Source: Bacillota bacterium
Lineage (GTDB): Bacteria > Bacillota > Clostridia > Christensenellales > Pumilibacteraceae
Assembly (NCBI GenBank): GCA_009777485.1
Contig: WRLT01000003.1
Location: forward strand, 1-64,000
Direction: 5' to 3'
Length of the DNA: 64,000 bases
Made by a program: the position numbers and the translations under genes
Notes under the pieces: generated by a model
The model's database searches: none
Told to the model about the DNA's origin: nothing
Seen by the model: only the letters and a program-made list of their open reading frames with translations
In this document: positions 42,542-51,424 of the stretch, piece by piece
Position numbering within the stretch: position 1 is the stretch's first letter
Layout: each line of letters opens with the position of its first letter

Positions 42542-42563
42542 GGGCGCGATAATCATGCGCCCT
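42542..42563 (+). promoter_or_regulatory. hairpin in the leader of the cysteine-rich protein gene
   Basis: GGGCGC-GATAATCAT-GCGCCC lies 18 nt before the AAAGGAG ribosome-binding site. It has no U-run, so it is not a standard terminator. A TTGACA lies just upstream, but a convincing -10 is not clear. Confidence 0.5.
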
Positions 42564-42585
42564 AAAAAACAAAGGAGAAAAAAAG

Positions 42586-42822
42586 ATGTTTTGTAATTTA
42601 TTTGGTTTTGGGCGGAGAAATAGCTGCCGACACGATTGCTGCTGCCCCCGCCGCGATTGCTGCCGCCGTTGCAGCTGTGTTAAGGTTTGCTGCCGCTGCA
42701 AGTGCGGACACGAAAATAAGTGCGGATGCAGAAACGAAAACGTAGTAAACTGCGGCGGCGAACACGAAGGCTGCGGCTGTAGAAACGAAGGCTGCGAAAG
42801 CGGCGAAGAAAGCTTTGAATAA
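42586..42822 (+). CDS. small, highly cysteine-rich protein
   Basis: A 78-residue protein with 19 cysteines, arranged mostly as CC, CxC and CCC clusters, and basic residues in the first half (GFGRRNSCRHDCCCPRRDCC in type). The C-terminal half has two CGCRNE repeats and ends acidic. Metal binding (metallothionein-like) is the simplest guess, but I recognise no family. A coat or RiPP-type role cannot be excluded. AAAGGAG precedes ATG 42586 and a strong terminator follows, so it is a real transcription unit. Confidence 0.75.
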   Translation: MFCNLFGFGRRNSCRHDCCCPRRDCCRRCSCVKVCCRCKCGHENKCGCRNENVVNCGGEHEGCGCRNEGCESGEESFE

Positions 42823-42873
42823 AAAAGCAAAGGTTTCTGTAAAAATGACAGTCTAGCAAGACTTTAAAAACGC

Positions 42874-42907
42874 GCGGGGTATCTACAACAAGGATACCCC
42901 GCTTTTT
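42874..42907 (+). terminator. intrinsic terminator of the cysteine-rich protein gene
   Basis: A 10-bp stem GCGGGGTATC/GATACCCCGC (42874-42883 and 42893-42902) followed by TTTTT. Confidence 0.9.
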
Positions 42908-42920
42908 GCTTTTAAAAATT

Positions 42921-43160
42921 CTACTGCACGAAATGCTCGCCCATTTTTTGTGCGTACTGCAAAAACTCGGCAATACACTCAAAACGGATAACGCTCATTA
43001 CCTTCATGCCGATTTCGGTCATGTATTCTTTGGTAAAGCCGCCCGCTTGTTGTGTTTGCAGCGCCTCTTGCATGAGTGCTTTTGCCTCGTCCTCTTTGCC
43101 CTCGACTACGCGCGCTAACACAAACTCATAAAACTCTTTTTGCATCTCATTTAATTCCAT
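42921..43160 (-). CDS. small hypothetical protein
   Basis: A 79-residue acidic, helical protein (MELNEMQKEFYEFVLARVVE at the start) of unknown family. I chose ATG 43160 because AAAGGAAA lies 7-8 nt upstream, rather than the TTG two codons earlier. It converges on the cysteine-rich protein gene across the terminator. Nothing in the sequence predicts its function. Confidence 0.65.
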   Translation of the reverse strand: MELNEMQKEFYEFVLARVVEGKEDEAKALMQEALQTQQAGGFTKEYMTEIGMKVMSVIRFECIAEFLQYAQKMGEHFVQ

Positions 43161-43264
43161 GTTCAATTTCCTTTAAAAATTTTGATTTAGGCTAAACTTA
43201 AAGTAAGTAAAGTATATCAAAGCTTTGTTAAAAATACAACTAAAAAGCTATACATAATTGATTT

Positions 43265-43292
43265 TTGCTTTTACCATAAACATTTGTATATA
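43265..43292 (+). promoter_or_regulatory. promoter of the putative amidase gene
   Basis: TTGCTT (43265-43270), 16-bp spacer, TATATA (43287-43292). ATG 43311 follows with about a 12-nt leader and no visible ribosome-binding site. Confidence 0.5.
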
Positions 43293-43310
43293 AAGTGCAT
43301 AGCATACAGT

Positions 43311-43802
43311 ATGCAAAACCTTACCTACAACCGCGCTCAGGCGGCAGCTTACGCGCAGAGATGGGCGTTAGAACGAAACCCAAAGTATTTTAATTTTGAC
43401 GGATTAGGCGGCGATTGCACTAATTTTGTGTCGCAATGCTTGTATGCGGGCGCGGGCGTTATGAATTACGCTAAGGATTTAGGTTGGTATTATCATGCCC
43501 CGCACGACAGGGCGGCGGCGTGGTCGGGCGTTGAGTATTTGTATCGGTTTTTAACCTTAAACCGTTTAAAAGGGCCTTACGCAAAGGAGTTGCCGCTGTC
43601 TGCCGCTGAAACAGGCGACATTATACAGCTTAATTTTGACGGGCTTAGCTACACGCATTCGCTGTTTGTGGTTTCGGTACAGCAAAACCCAAACGCCGAA
43701 AATATTTTAATTGCTTCGCACACGGACGATTCGCTGAACCGTCCGCTAAACACCTACTACTATAATCATTGCCGCTTGTTGCACATTGAGGGCGTGCGGT
43801 AA
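43311..43802 (+). CDS. Amidase_6-type putative peptidoglycan/peptide amidase
   Basis: A 163-residue single-domain protein. It has the YNRAQAAAYAQRWA start, the presumed catalytic cysteine in GGDCTNFVSQCL and a histidine in YTHSLFVV, the pattern of the Amidase_6 (CHAP/NlpC-like) family. No signal peptide is seen. Target bonds are unknown. ATG 43311 is preferred over 43284, which falls within the apparent promoter. Confidence 0.8.
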   Translation: MQNLTYNRAQAAAYAQRWALERNPKYFNFDGLGGDCTNFVSQCLYAGAGVMNYAKDLGWYYHAPHDRAAAWSGVEYLYRFLTLNRLKGPYAKELPLSAAETGDIIQLNFDGLSYTHSLFVVSVQQNPNAENILIASHTDDSLNRPLNTYYYNHCRLLHIEGVR

Positions 43803-43821
43803 GCTTGTTAGTATGGGTTGC

Positions 43822-44916
43822 TTAGATTAAGTAGTTATAGCCTATGATATCGCCCTTATGGATAGCATTGAGTAATTCGCCTGTGAAGGTAGAATCTACA
43901 ATAGCATATCGTAATGACGGTGCACGTCCCATAATTCCGCCCACAGCAAACCGCGCGTCTATGGTTCCTTGTGCATGACAATTTTTGAGTAGATTTGCAC
44001 CCCCTAACCCAACAATTCCGCCTGCGGCATTTCCCCCAAAATCATGCGTTGCTTGTACCGTACCCGAAAAATTGCAATCTAAGATTCTTCCCCAGTGGTC
44101 GTAGCCTAGAATGCCGCCCGCATAGCCTTGTGCCGTAATAACACCCTCAACCGTACAATTCCGTACCGTGCTGTCTTCTGCGTATGCTGCAATCCCGCCC
44201 GCTCGAGACGCCCCTACTTCTTGTGTATATTCATGTTCTGTAACATCAATATTTACATTTTCCAGTATTATACCGTCTATATAAGCACGCTCTATAGAGG
44301 CAAATAATCCAGCACTTATAAAATTGCGGCTGACACTTGCCACAGTGTTTATAGTTAAATTTTTTATTACATAGCCGTCAGGATTTACAAAAATACCGCT
44401 AAAACCTCTGCCAATTTCTCCGATAGGCTCCCATTCGCCCCAGTCCGTTAGGTCTATATCGCTGTTTAAGATATAGCTTTCTGCCTTGTTTAGATTTATA
44501 TTTGCTAAATCCTGCGCGGAGTTTATCTTAATCATAGCGTTTCGGTCAATAACGCGAACCCTAGCCGAAGTAGTGAAATGCCGCAATTTGTCAGCTCTGT
44601 TAAAGATTTCAACCGTAAGAGACGCTTGCCCTGCGCCGACAGCCGTGAGGGTATGGCTAGTAACGGTAAAAACATCTCGGTTAGTACTGTATGCTTCCAC
44701 CTTTGCTATGTCTATGCCTGTGTCTTTAAACTGCTGCGCAAAATCAATTTGGGTGCTTTGCCCTATCTCTAAAAATATTGACAGGCTGTCCAAAGAGGGG
44801 TCGTAATTATCTACGACATTTGTAACTCCGAAATAGTCCGAATAGGATTCACCTACGCAACCCGTTACGCTAAGCATCATTACAACGCAAATAAATAGTA
44901 GAAATTTTTTTCTCAT
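43822..44916 (-). CDS. lipoprotein with GLUG-type repeats
   Basis: A 364-residue lipoprotein with lipobox LSVTGC. A Big2-like segment at about residues 50-130 (VFTVTSHTLTAVGAGQASLTV) precedes repeats of the GLUG / beta-helix kind (GLFASIERAYIDG, GGIAAYAEDSTVRNC, GGILGYDHWGRILDC, GGIVGLGGANLLKNC, GGIMGRAPS). It is likely a surface adhesin or binding protein. ATG 44916 sits 7 nt after a TATAAT box, so the mRNA is probably leaderless. An in-frame codon at 44934 would lie inside the promoter. Confidence 0.82.
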   Translation of the reverse strand: MRKKFLLFICVVMMLSVTGCVGESYSDYFGVTNVVDNYDPSLDSLSIFLEIGQSTQIDFAQQFKDTGIDIAKVEAYSTNRDVFTVTSHTLTAVGAGQASLTVEIFNRADKLRHFTTSARVRVIDRNAMIKINSAQDLANINLNKAESYILNSDIDLTDWGEWEPIGEIGRGFSGIFVNPDGYVIKNLTINTVASVSRNFISAGLFASIERAYIDGIILENVNIDVTEHEYTQEVGASRAGGIAAYAEDSTVRNCTVEGVITAQGYAGGILGYDHWGRILDCNFSGTVQATHDFGGNAAGGIVGLGGANLLKNCHAQGTIDARFAVGGIMGRAPSLRYAIVDSTFTGELLNAIHKGDIIGYNYLI

Positions 44917-44923
44917 AATATTA

Positions 44924-44952
44924 ATTATACACAATCATCACGGCAAATGCAA
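44924..44952 (-). promoter_or_regulatory. promoter of the GLUG lipoprotein gene, leaderless type
   Basis: Minus strand: TTGCAT (44947-44952), 17-bp spacer, TATAAT (44924-44929) preceded by TG, seven bases, then ATG. Confidence 0.75.
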
Positions 44953-44976
44953 GCAAAACAAGCGGTTGAAGTGCTG

Positions 44977-46569
44977 CTACATTTCGTCTAATTGAACCGC
45001 AATAAAGGTGCGCAGACGCTCGATGTCTGCGGGGTTTTTTGCCGATATAAAAATACTTTGTGCGGGCGCGTTGTTAAAATCGGGGATTTCTTTACCGTGT
45101 AGCTTGTCTGTTTTGTTGTACACCGTTAAAATGTTTTTGCCGTCTAGGCCTAACTCGTGCAAAACGTTTAACACGACTTGCGTTTGTGCGTGCATATGTT
45201 CATTAGACACATCTACAATATGCAGCAGCATGTCGCCGTGAACGGCTTCTTCCAGGGTGGATTTAAACGCGTCTATAAAGCTGTGCGGCAGCTTGTCGAT
45301 AAAGCCTACCGTGTCGGTTAGTAAAAAGCTTTTGCCGTGTGCGGCGTGCACTTTGCGGGTAACAGGGTCTAGCGTTGCAAACAGCTTGTCGTCGGCGTAT
45401 TCGGCGGATTTAGCAAGCGCGTTTAGCACGGTGCTTTTGCCTGCGTTGGTGTACCCTACCAACGCTACGGTTTTGATGTACGATTTTTTTCTTTTTTGCC
45501 GTCTTAAATCCCGCTCTTGCGAAAGCTTTTTAATTTTGTTTTGAAGTTCCCAAATCTTATCCTTGATATTGCGGCGGTCTACCTCTAACTTTTTTTCGCC
45601 CGGCCCGCGCATTCCGATGCCGCTGCGCATTTTATCCATCTGCGCGCCGAAACCTAAAAGTTTGGGAAGATTGTATTTTAACTGCGCCAGTTCAACTTGC
45701 AGTTTGCCCTCGTTAGAGGTTGCGCGCCCTGCAAAAATATCTAAAATTAAGCTGCTTCTGTCTATCACCTTGACGCCTAAAAAATCTTCCAGATTTTTAA
45801 TTTGAATGCCTGAAAGCTCGTTGTTAAAAATAACTAAATTGACGCTGTTTTCTTGGGCAAACTGCTTAACCTCTGCCAGCTTGCCCTCGCCCGCTAAAAG
45901 CCTGCTGTCGATTTGTTTTAGCCGTTGCGTGAATACGCCCGCAACCTCCGCGCCTGCGGTTTTAGCTAATTCTTTTAATTCGCCGATAACGTAATCGCTT
46001 TTATTTTCGTCTTTAAAAACAAAGACTAACGCAGCGCGCTCAAAGTTGGCGGTGTTTTGGTAATGCGTTTGCACCTCTAACGCTTTTTCGGACTCGTTTA
46101 TTAGTCGAAGTGCCGTATCGTCGTTAAAATCGTCAAAGCTTTTATAGTTTAGCTTTTCTAGGTTATTGCCGATATAAAAGCCGCATTGTATGCCTTGCAC
46201 GCCGTCTTGCGTAACGGCAACGGCGCACATAGCGTCTAGCATAGCGTTTTTAAGCGTTGCGATATCCGCCTCAGAAAGTGCTGCGTTGGCCAAAGGGTGC
46301 GTGTGGATACAGCGAACCCCCGAAAGCTTTAGCTTTTTTTGCGCGGGGGTTTCCATTACAGCAGACCGCGTATCCCCTGCGTAAATATCCAAAGTTTTGC
46401 CGTTTCGGGCAATTAAAACTAAAAACTCTCTTTTATATTTTAGCGTGTGCTTAATTAAAACCTCTGCAATTTGCCTATCGATAAATAAAGCCTTATTGCT
46501 GATTTTTAATAAGTTTTCCAGCTCGGATAAATCGCTGTTTTTAATTCCTATAATATTTCCTTTAATCAT
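44977..46569 (-). CDS. hflX: GTPase HflX with N-terminal JAMM-like domain
   Basis: A 530-residue ribosome-splitting GTPase. The HflX core has GFGAQMDKMRSGIGMRGPGEK, G1 VGYTNAGKST, G3 DTVGFI and G4 YNKTDK. The first 150 residues include HTHPLANAALSEAD at 89-102, an exact H-x-H-x7-S-x2-D JAMM/MPN+ pattern, with Glu48 upstream. From memory, similar N-termini occur in other clostridial HflX proteins. ATG 46569 lies 10 nt after a TATACT box, with no ribosome-binding site, so it is near-leaderless. The next gene downstream on the minus strand is a lipoprotein with its own promoter. Confidence 0.92.
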   Translation of the reverse strand: MIKGNIIGIKNSDLSELENLLKISNKALFIDRQIAEVLIKHTLKYKREFLVLIARNGKTLDIYAGDTRSAVMETPAQKKLKLSGVRCIHTHPLANAALSEADIATLKNAMLDAMCAVAVTQDGVQGIQCGFYIGNNLEKLNYKSFDDFNDDTALRLINESEKALEVQTHYQNTANFERAALVFVFKDENKSDYVIGELKELAKTAGAEVAGVFTQRLKQIDSRLLAGEGKLAEVKQFAQENSVNLVIFNNELSGIQIKNLEDFLGVKVIDRSSLILDIFAGRATSNEGKLQVELAQLKYNLPKLLGFGAQMDKMRSGIGMRGPGEKKLEVDRRNIKDKIWELQNKIKKLSQERDLRRQKRKKSYIKTVALVGYTNAGKSTVLNALAKSAEYADDKLFATLDPVTRKVHAAHGKSFLLTDTVGFIDKLPHSFIDAFKSTLEEAVHGDMLLHIVDVSNEHMHAQTQVVLNVLHELGLDGKNILTVYNKTDKLHGKEIPDFNNAPAQSIFISAKNPADIERLRTFIAVQLDEM

Positions 46570-46579
46570 GCTTAAAAAA

Positions 46580-46608
46580 AGTATAGTACAAAAAAATTGC
46601 CGTGTCAA
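46580..46608 (-). promoter_or_regulatory. hflX promoter, near-leaderless
   Basis: Minus strand: TTGACA (46603-46608), 17-bp spacer, TATACT (46580-46585), ten bases, then ATG 46569. Confidence 0.8.
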
Positions 46609-46621
46609 GTTATAGATTATT

Positions 46622-47812
46622 CTATCGTCCGCCGTACAACCCGAATGCTTGCTTTAAATTTTCTAGGGATTGCTGTAATACAGAACGCGGGCAGGCAAAA
46701 TTTAAGCGTTGAAAGCCCGTTCCTTCCGCGCCGAAAATTGTACCGCTGTCTAACCACAGCTTAGCTTTGTTTATGATTATAAGGTCGGTTTCTTTTTGCG
46801 ATAAACCAAAGTTTTTAAAATCAAGCCACGCTAAGTAGGTTCCCTCCGGCTTAATCAGCTTTATTTTAGGCAGATGTTTTTTTAAAAATTCGTCCATAAA
46901 GCGTACATTTGTTTCAAGATACTCTATAAGTTGGTCAAGCCATTGTGCGCCGTGCTTATAAGCCGCCTCCGCCGCTACAATTCCGAATATATTAAGCTGG
47001 CTGTAACCGCTTTTATCGTATTCCTTTGCAAATGCGTTTCTTAAATTTTTATCCGCAATAAAAATATCGGAAAACTGCAAGCCTGCAAGATTAAATGTTT
47101 TGCTCGGCGAAAAACAAATAATGCTGTTTTTGTAAAAGCTTTCGTTTAATTGAGTAAAAACGTGATGTTTATTGTTTGCGTAAACAAAATCGGCGTGTAT
47201 TTCGTCGGATACAATTAGTACGTTATGGCGCAAACAAATTTCACCTATTTTTTGAAGTTCGGTTTCCGTCCATACCCGTCCCACAGGATTGTGCGGACTG
47301 CACAAAATAAACAGCTTAACCGCGTTTTCTTTTATTTTGCGCTCGAAATCCGCAAAGTCGATTTCATACCGTTTTGTGCTTTCGTTAAATTGTAAGGGGT
47401 TGTTTATAAGCTTTCGGTTATTACTTTTTACCGCCGCGCGGAACGGATAATAAACAGGCGGCTGTATCATTACCGCATCACCCTTAGCCGTAAACGCTTT
47501 TATTGCAAGCGTTACCGCATACACTATGCCGGGTGTGTGTAATAGCCACTCTCTTTTGGGCTGCCAACCAAAACGGTTGCACAGCCACTTTGACAAAACA
47601 GTAAAATACCCGTCCGACGGCTCGGAATAACCGAATATCCCGTGTGCAGCTTTTTTAGTTAAAGCGTCTAAAACCTCCAAAGGTGCTTGAAAATCCATAT
47701 CCGCAACCCATAAGGGCAACAAATCGCTCGGCATACCGCGCCGCGCCGCACAGTCGTATTTTAATGAGTTGGTATTGCTGCGGTTTAACACTTTGTCAAA
47801 ATCGTATTTCAT
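46622..47812 (-). CDS. patB: PatB/MalY-type cystathionine beta-lyase
   Basis: A 396-residue PLP C-S lyase/aminotransferase. It has the PLP lysine in SPSKTFNLAGLQ, the ILCSPHNPVGRVW block and the FWGxS-type FNLACPR end. PatB/MalY enzymes cleave cystathionine or cysteine beta C-S bonds. It is the last gene of the metH-metC-patB run, four bases after metC, and would give homocysteine for MetH. Confidence 0.9.
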   Translation of the reverse strand: MKYDFDKVLNRSNTNSLKYDCAARRGMPSDLLPLWVADMDFQAPLEVLDALTKKAAHGIFGYSEPSDGYFTVLSKWLCNRFGWQPKREWLLHTPGIVYAVTLAIKAFTAKGDAVMIQPPVYYPFRAAVKSNNRKLINNPLQFNESTKRYEIDFADFERKIKENAVKLFILCSPHNPVGRVWTETELQKIGEICLRHNVLIVSDEIHADFVYANNKHHVFTQLNESFYKNSIICFSPSKTFNLAGLQFSDIFIADKNLRNAFAKEYDKSGYSQLNIFGIVAAEAAYKHGAQWLDQLIEYLETNVRFMDEFLKKHLPKIKLIKPEGTYLAWLDFKNFGLSQKETDLIIINKAKLWLDSGTIFGAEGTGFQRLNFACPRSVLQQSLENLKQAFGLYGGR

Positions 47813-47816
47813 TTTC

Positions 47817-48947
47817 TCACTCCAAAGCGTGTTTTAAGTCGGCAATAATATCCTTTTCGTTTTCTATGCCGACTGATATTCTAAGCAGTCTGTCGTTAAT
47901 CCCGCGCTTTTCGCGCTCCAATTCAGGCACATCGGCGTGTGTTTGAACGGCCGGATACGTTATAAGCGATTCAACTCCGCCAAGACTTTCGGCAAACGAA
48001 AGCACTTTTACGCTTTTTAATACCTTTTTTAAGGTTTCGTGGCTGTCAACCTCAAAAGACACCATGCTACCAAAGCCCGTTGCTTGTTTTTTGAGTATGC
48101 CGTAGCCTTTGTGCGAAGGCAGCCCCGCATAGAATACCTTGTTGACCCTTTTATGATTTTGTAAAAATTCCGCAACCGCAAAGGCGTTTTTTTCGGCTCT
48201 TTCCATTCTGATTGCTAAGGTTTTTATGCCTCTTAATAGTAGCCACGAATCAAACGGCGAAAGGCACGCGCCGATTGTTTTGGCGATAAACCTTGCCTTT
48301 TCGGCAATGTCCGCATCTTTGAATACCGAAAAGCCTGCTAAGGTATCGTTATGGCCGCCTAAAAATTTTGTGCCGCTATGCACAACAATATCCGCGCCTA
48401 ATTTTAGCGGCTGCAAAAAATGCGGCGTTAAAAAAGTATTGTCTACAATTACCCAAATGCCGCGCGGCTTTGCGATGCGGCAAATTGCCTCGATATCCGT
48501 AATAATCATCATAGGATTAGTGGGCGTTTCAATAAAAATTGCCTTCGTTTTTTGGGTTATGCTTTTTTCTACGGCAACCAAATCGGAGGTATCTGTAAAG
48601 CTAAACGAAAGCCCGTTTTTCGCGCTTATGTTTCTAAAAAACCTAATTGCGCCGCCGTATAAATCCTCTGACGACACGATGTGGCCGCCCGGCGAAAAAA
48701 GCTCCATTAAGGCAGTGATTGCCGCCATTCCCGAAGAATAGCCTATTGCATCCGCGCCGCCCTCTAACGCCGCAACCGTATGTTCTACCGCTTGCCGCGT
48801 AGGATTTTGAAGCCTAGAATAATCAAAGCCCGTGCTTTCGTTAAGCCCTACATGTTTAAACGTTGCGCTTTGATAAATAGGCACGCTTACCGCGCCTGTC
48901 GGTTCGGTAAAATTATGTCCGTGAACATACAGTGTTTCCTTTTCCAT
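47817..48947 (-). CDS. metC: cystathionine gamma-synthase/lyase
   Basis: A 376-residue trans-sulfuration PLP enzyme. It has VPIYQSATF, YSRLQNPTRQAVE, the PLP lysine in HSGTKFLGGHNDTLAG and the PSHKGYG region. Sequence alone does not separate MetB (synthase) from MetC (lyase), so the symbol is provisional. It is flanked by metH and patB, placing it between cysteine and homocysteine. TAGGAGAG precedes ATG 48947. Confidence 0.85.
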   Translation of the reverse strand: MEKETLYVHGHNFTEPTGAVSVPIYQSATFKHVGLNESTGFDYSRLQNPTRQAVEHTVAALEGGADAIGYSSGMAAITALMELFSPGGHIVSSEDLYGGAIRFFRNISAKNGLSFSFTDTSDLVAVEKSITQKTKAIFIETPTNPMMIITDIEAICRIAKPRGIWVIVDNTFLTPHFLQPLKLGADIVVHSGTKFLGGHNDTLAGFSVFKDADIAEKARFIAKTIGACLSPFDSWLLLRGIKTLAIRMERAEKNAFAVAEFLQNHKRVNKVFYAGLPSHKGYGILKKQATGFGSMVSFEVDSHETLKKVLKSVKVLSFAESLGGVESLITYPAVQTHADVPELEREKRGINDRLLRISVGIENEKDIIADLKHALE

Positions 48948-48948
48948 A

Positions 48949-51306
48949 CTACTCTCCTATTTTTTTTCCTAACACGGCTTCGGCAATTTTTACGCCTGCC
49001 ATAGCATCGGGTGCATAGTAATCCGCACCTACTAATTTTGCATATTCCTCATTTAGCACCGCACCGCCGACCATAACTTTACATTGCGGGGCGGATATTC
49101 TAATTTTTTCAATGGTTTGGCGCATAGCGGGGATTGTGGTTGTCATAAGGGCTGAAAGCCCGACAAGCCTTGCACGGTTTTTTGCTGCCTCGCTTGCCAC
49201 AAAATCACCGTCTACATCCTTGCCTAAGTCAATAATTTCGTAGCCGTAGCTTTGCAAAAGTACCTTAACAATATTTTTGCCTATATCGTGCACATCGCCC
49301 TTTACCGTTGCTAAAATAATTTTACCCTTACAGGTACCCGCCTCTGTTTTAATAACTTTGTTGATAACATCAAAACAACCCTTTGCCGTTTCGGCGGCTT
49401 GTATAAGCTGCGGCAGATAAATTTTGCCTGTTTCGTATTGTTTGCCCGCAAAATCAAGTGCGGGTATAAGATACGTATCCATGATTACTAACGGCTCGGC
49501 GGTGGTTAGCAAATCCCTAATTGCCGTTTTAGAGGCTTCTCTTTGCCCCGACGATATTAAAGCGGTTAAATCTTTGTGAACCGCCTCACTTGTAGATGCT
49601 TTACTTTCGCTTACCGCACTAAAAGCCGCAATATAATCCGCCGCGCCTTTGTCGCTTCCGCTAAGCACCCTAAACGCTTTTATTGCTGAAGAAATTTCCT
49701 CTGACAGCGGATTTACGATAGCGGACGAAAGCCCTGCGCTCATGGCGGCGGTTAAAAATATACTGTTAAGATATGCCCTGTTGGGCAACCCGAAAGAAAC
49801 ATTACTGACGCCCAAAACGGTGTTTACGCCCAAACGCTCTTTAACAAGCCGTATGGTTTTTATGGTTTCAAAAACCTGCTCTTGCTGCGCTGACGCAGTT
49901 AAAACAAGGCTGTCGATAAGTATCTCCTCTTTGGGTATTCCGTAGCTTGCTGCCGTTTTAACTATTCTTTTTGCTATCAAAAAACGCTGTTCGGCACAGT
50001 CGGGAATACCGTTTTCGTCTAAGGTAAGCCCTATCACCGCCGCGCCGTATTTTTTTGCAATAGGAAAAATACTTGCCATGCTTTTCTTTTCGCCGCTGAC
50101 CGAATTGATTAGCGGCTTGCCGTTATAAATTCTTACTCCGCTTTCAATTGCTTTTGGGTTTACGCTGTCGATTTGCAAAGGAAGATTTACAACGCTTTGA
50201 ATTTCTGCCGTTACTCTGGCTATTGCCGCAGCCTCGTCAATATCGGGCAAACCGCAGTTTACATCAAGTATATCCGCACCCGCGTCTTGTTGGGCAACCG
50301 CCTCGCCTATGATAAAGCCTATGTCGTTTTTCTTGATAGCTTCTTTAAGTTTGGGCTTGCCCGTCGGATTTATCCTTTCGCCTATTACGGTTATTTTGCC
50401 GTCAATAACCGCTGTACGGTTTCCTGATGTAACCGCCGTTATACGCTCTGTCTGTCGGGCAATAGGCTTTTTGCCCTTTAACGATTTTTTAAGTTGCGCA
50501 ATATATTCGGGCGTCGTTCCGCAGCAACCGCCAAAGAGCGACACGCCTTTTTTATAATAGCCCGTAAGCGCGTCTGCAAATTGCTTAGGCAAAACGCTAT
50601 AACCGCCAGACGCGTCAGGTAAGCCCGCATTAGGCATCACTAAAACGGGAGGGCGGCTGAATTGGGTAAATACGTCTATAATAGGGGCAATGTCGAAAGG
50701 ATTTTGGCAGCAATTAACGCCTATCGCATCTACGCCTATCGCGTTTAGAAAGGTAACCGCCGTGCGTGCATCACACCCCATAAATGTATGCAGGTTTTTG
50801 TCAAAAGTAAGCGAGGCTATAACGGGCAAGGTACTGCATTCCTTTGCCGCAATAACCGCCGCCTTAATTTCGTAAAGGTCAGACATCGTTTCTATAAGAA
50901 TTAAACTTGCGCCGTGCTTTGTGCCCGCCAAAATTTGTTCGGCAAATAAGGAAACCGCGTTTTCAAAGCCTAGCGTTCCCGCAGGTTTTAGAAGCTGTCC
51001 TAAGGGCCCTATATCAAGCGCAACCAAAGGCGCGCCCGCCGCTTTGGCGTTCTTTATCGCCGCCGCTATTATCTCATCTGCAGAGTAGCCCGTAGCTTTT
51101 AGTTTTAGCGCGTTTGCCCCAAAGGTGTTAGCCGTTATGATATCGCTGCCCGCTGCAACATATTGCTTATGTATACGGGTTATTAAATCGGGATTTGTTA
51201 TATTGAGAATTTCGGGAAGTTCGCCGCTTTTATAGGCACCCTCAAGCATGGTACCCATTGCGCCGTCAAAAAGCAGCATTTCATTTTTAAGCCTATTTAT
51301 TAACAT
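48949..51306 (-). CDS. metH: cobalamin-dependent methionine synthase, catalytic and B12-binding domains
   Basis: A 785-residue MetH lacking the activation domain. Residues 1-300 are the zinc homocysteine-binding barrel, with Cys ligands in GVNCCQNPF and FGGCCGTTPEY. Residues about 315-570 are the pterin barrel (ERINPTGK, DVNCGLPD, PLQIDS). Residues about 585-785 carry the B12 cap and Rossmann domain with the GDVHDIGKNIV motif. The reactivation domain is a separate gene upstream (51494-51991), as in many Firmicutes. ATG 51306 follows GGAGGCGG, so the codon at 51366 is unlikely. It transfers methyl from methyl-THF to homocysteine. Confidence 0.93.
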   Translation of the reverse strand: MLINRLKNEMLLFDGAMGTMLEGAYKSGELPEILNITNPDLITRIHKQYVAAGSDIITANTFGANALKLKATGYSADEIIAAAIKNAKAAGAPLVALDIGPLGQLLKPAGTLGFENAVSLFAEQILAGTKHGASLILIETMSDLYEIKAAVIAAKECSTLPVIASLTFDKNLHTFMGCDARTAVTFLNAIGVDAIGVNCCQNPFDIAPIIDVFTQFSRPPVLVMPNAGLPDASGGYSVLPKQFADALTGYYKKGVSLFGGCCGTTPEYIAQLKKSLKGKKPIARQTERITAVTSGNRTAVIDGKITVIGERINPTGKPKLKEAIKKNDIGFIIGEAVAQQDAGADILDVNCGLPDIDEAAAIARVTAEIQSVVNLPLQIDSVNPKAIESGVRIYNGKPLINSVSGEKKSMASIFPIAKKYGAAVIGLTLDENGIPDCAEQRFLIAKRIVKTAASYGIPKEEILIDSLVLTASAQQEQVFETIKTIRLVKERLGVNTVLGVSNVSFGLPNRAYLNSIFLTAAMSAGLSSAIVNPLSEEISSAIKAFRVLSGSDKGAADYIAAFSAVSESKASTSEAVHKDLTALISSGQREASKTAIRDLLTTAEPLVIMDTYLIPALDFAGKQYETGKIYLPQLIQAAETAKGCFDVINKVIKTEAGTCKGKIILATVKGDVHDIGKNIVKVLLQSYGYEIIDLGKDVDGDFVASEAAKNRARLVGLSALMTTTIPAMRQTIEKIRISAPQCKVMVGGAVLNEEYAKLVGADYYAPDAMAGVKIAEAVLGKKIGE

Positions 51307-51389
51307 TTTCCGCCTCCGCATTTTTCCTTTGATAAGCAGTTTTGATATATATGAGCAAGTTTTCATCCATAATTTTTTTGTAAAACTCC

Positions 51390-51418
51390 TTGACTTTTTT
51401 GTTTTTATTGTGTATACT
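51390..51418 (+). promoter_or_regulatory. orphan + strand promoter
   Basis: TTGACT (51390-51395), 17-bp spacer, TATACT (51413-51418). It points into a 66-nt hairpin (51425-51490) and then into the 3' end of a minus-strand gene; no + strand coding sequence follows. Confidence 0.7.
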
Positions 51419-51424
51419 GATAAT

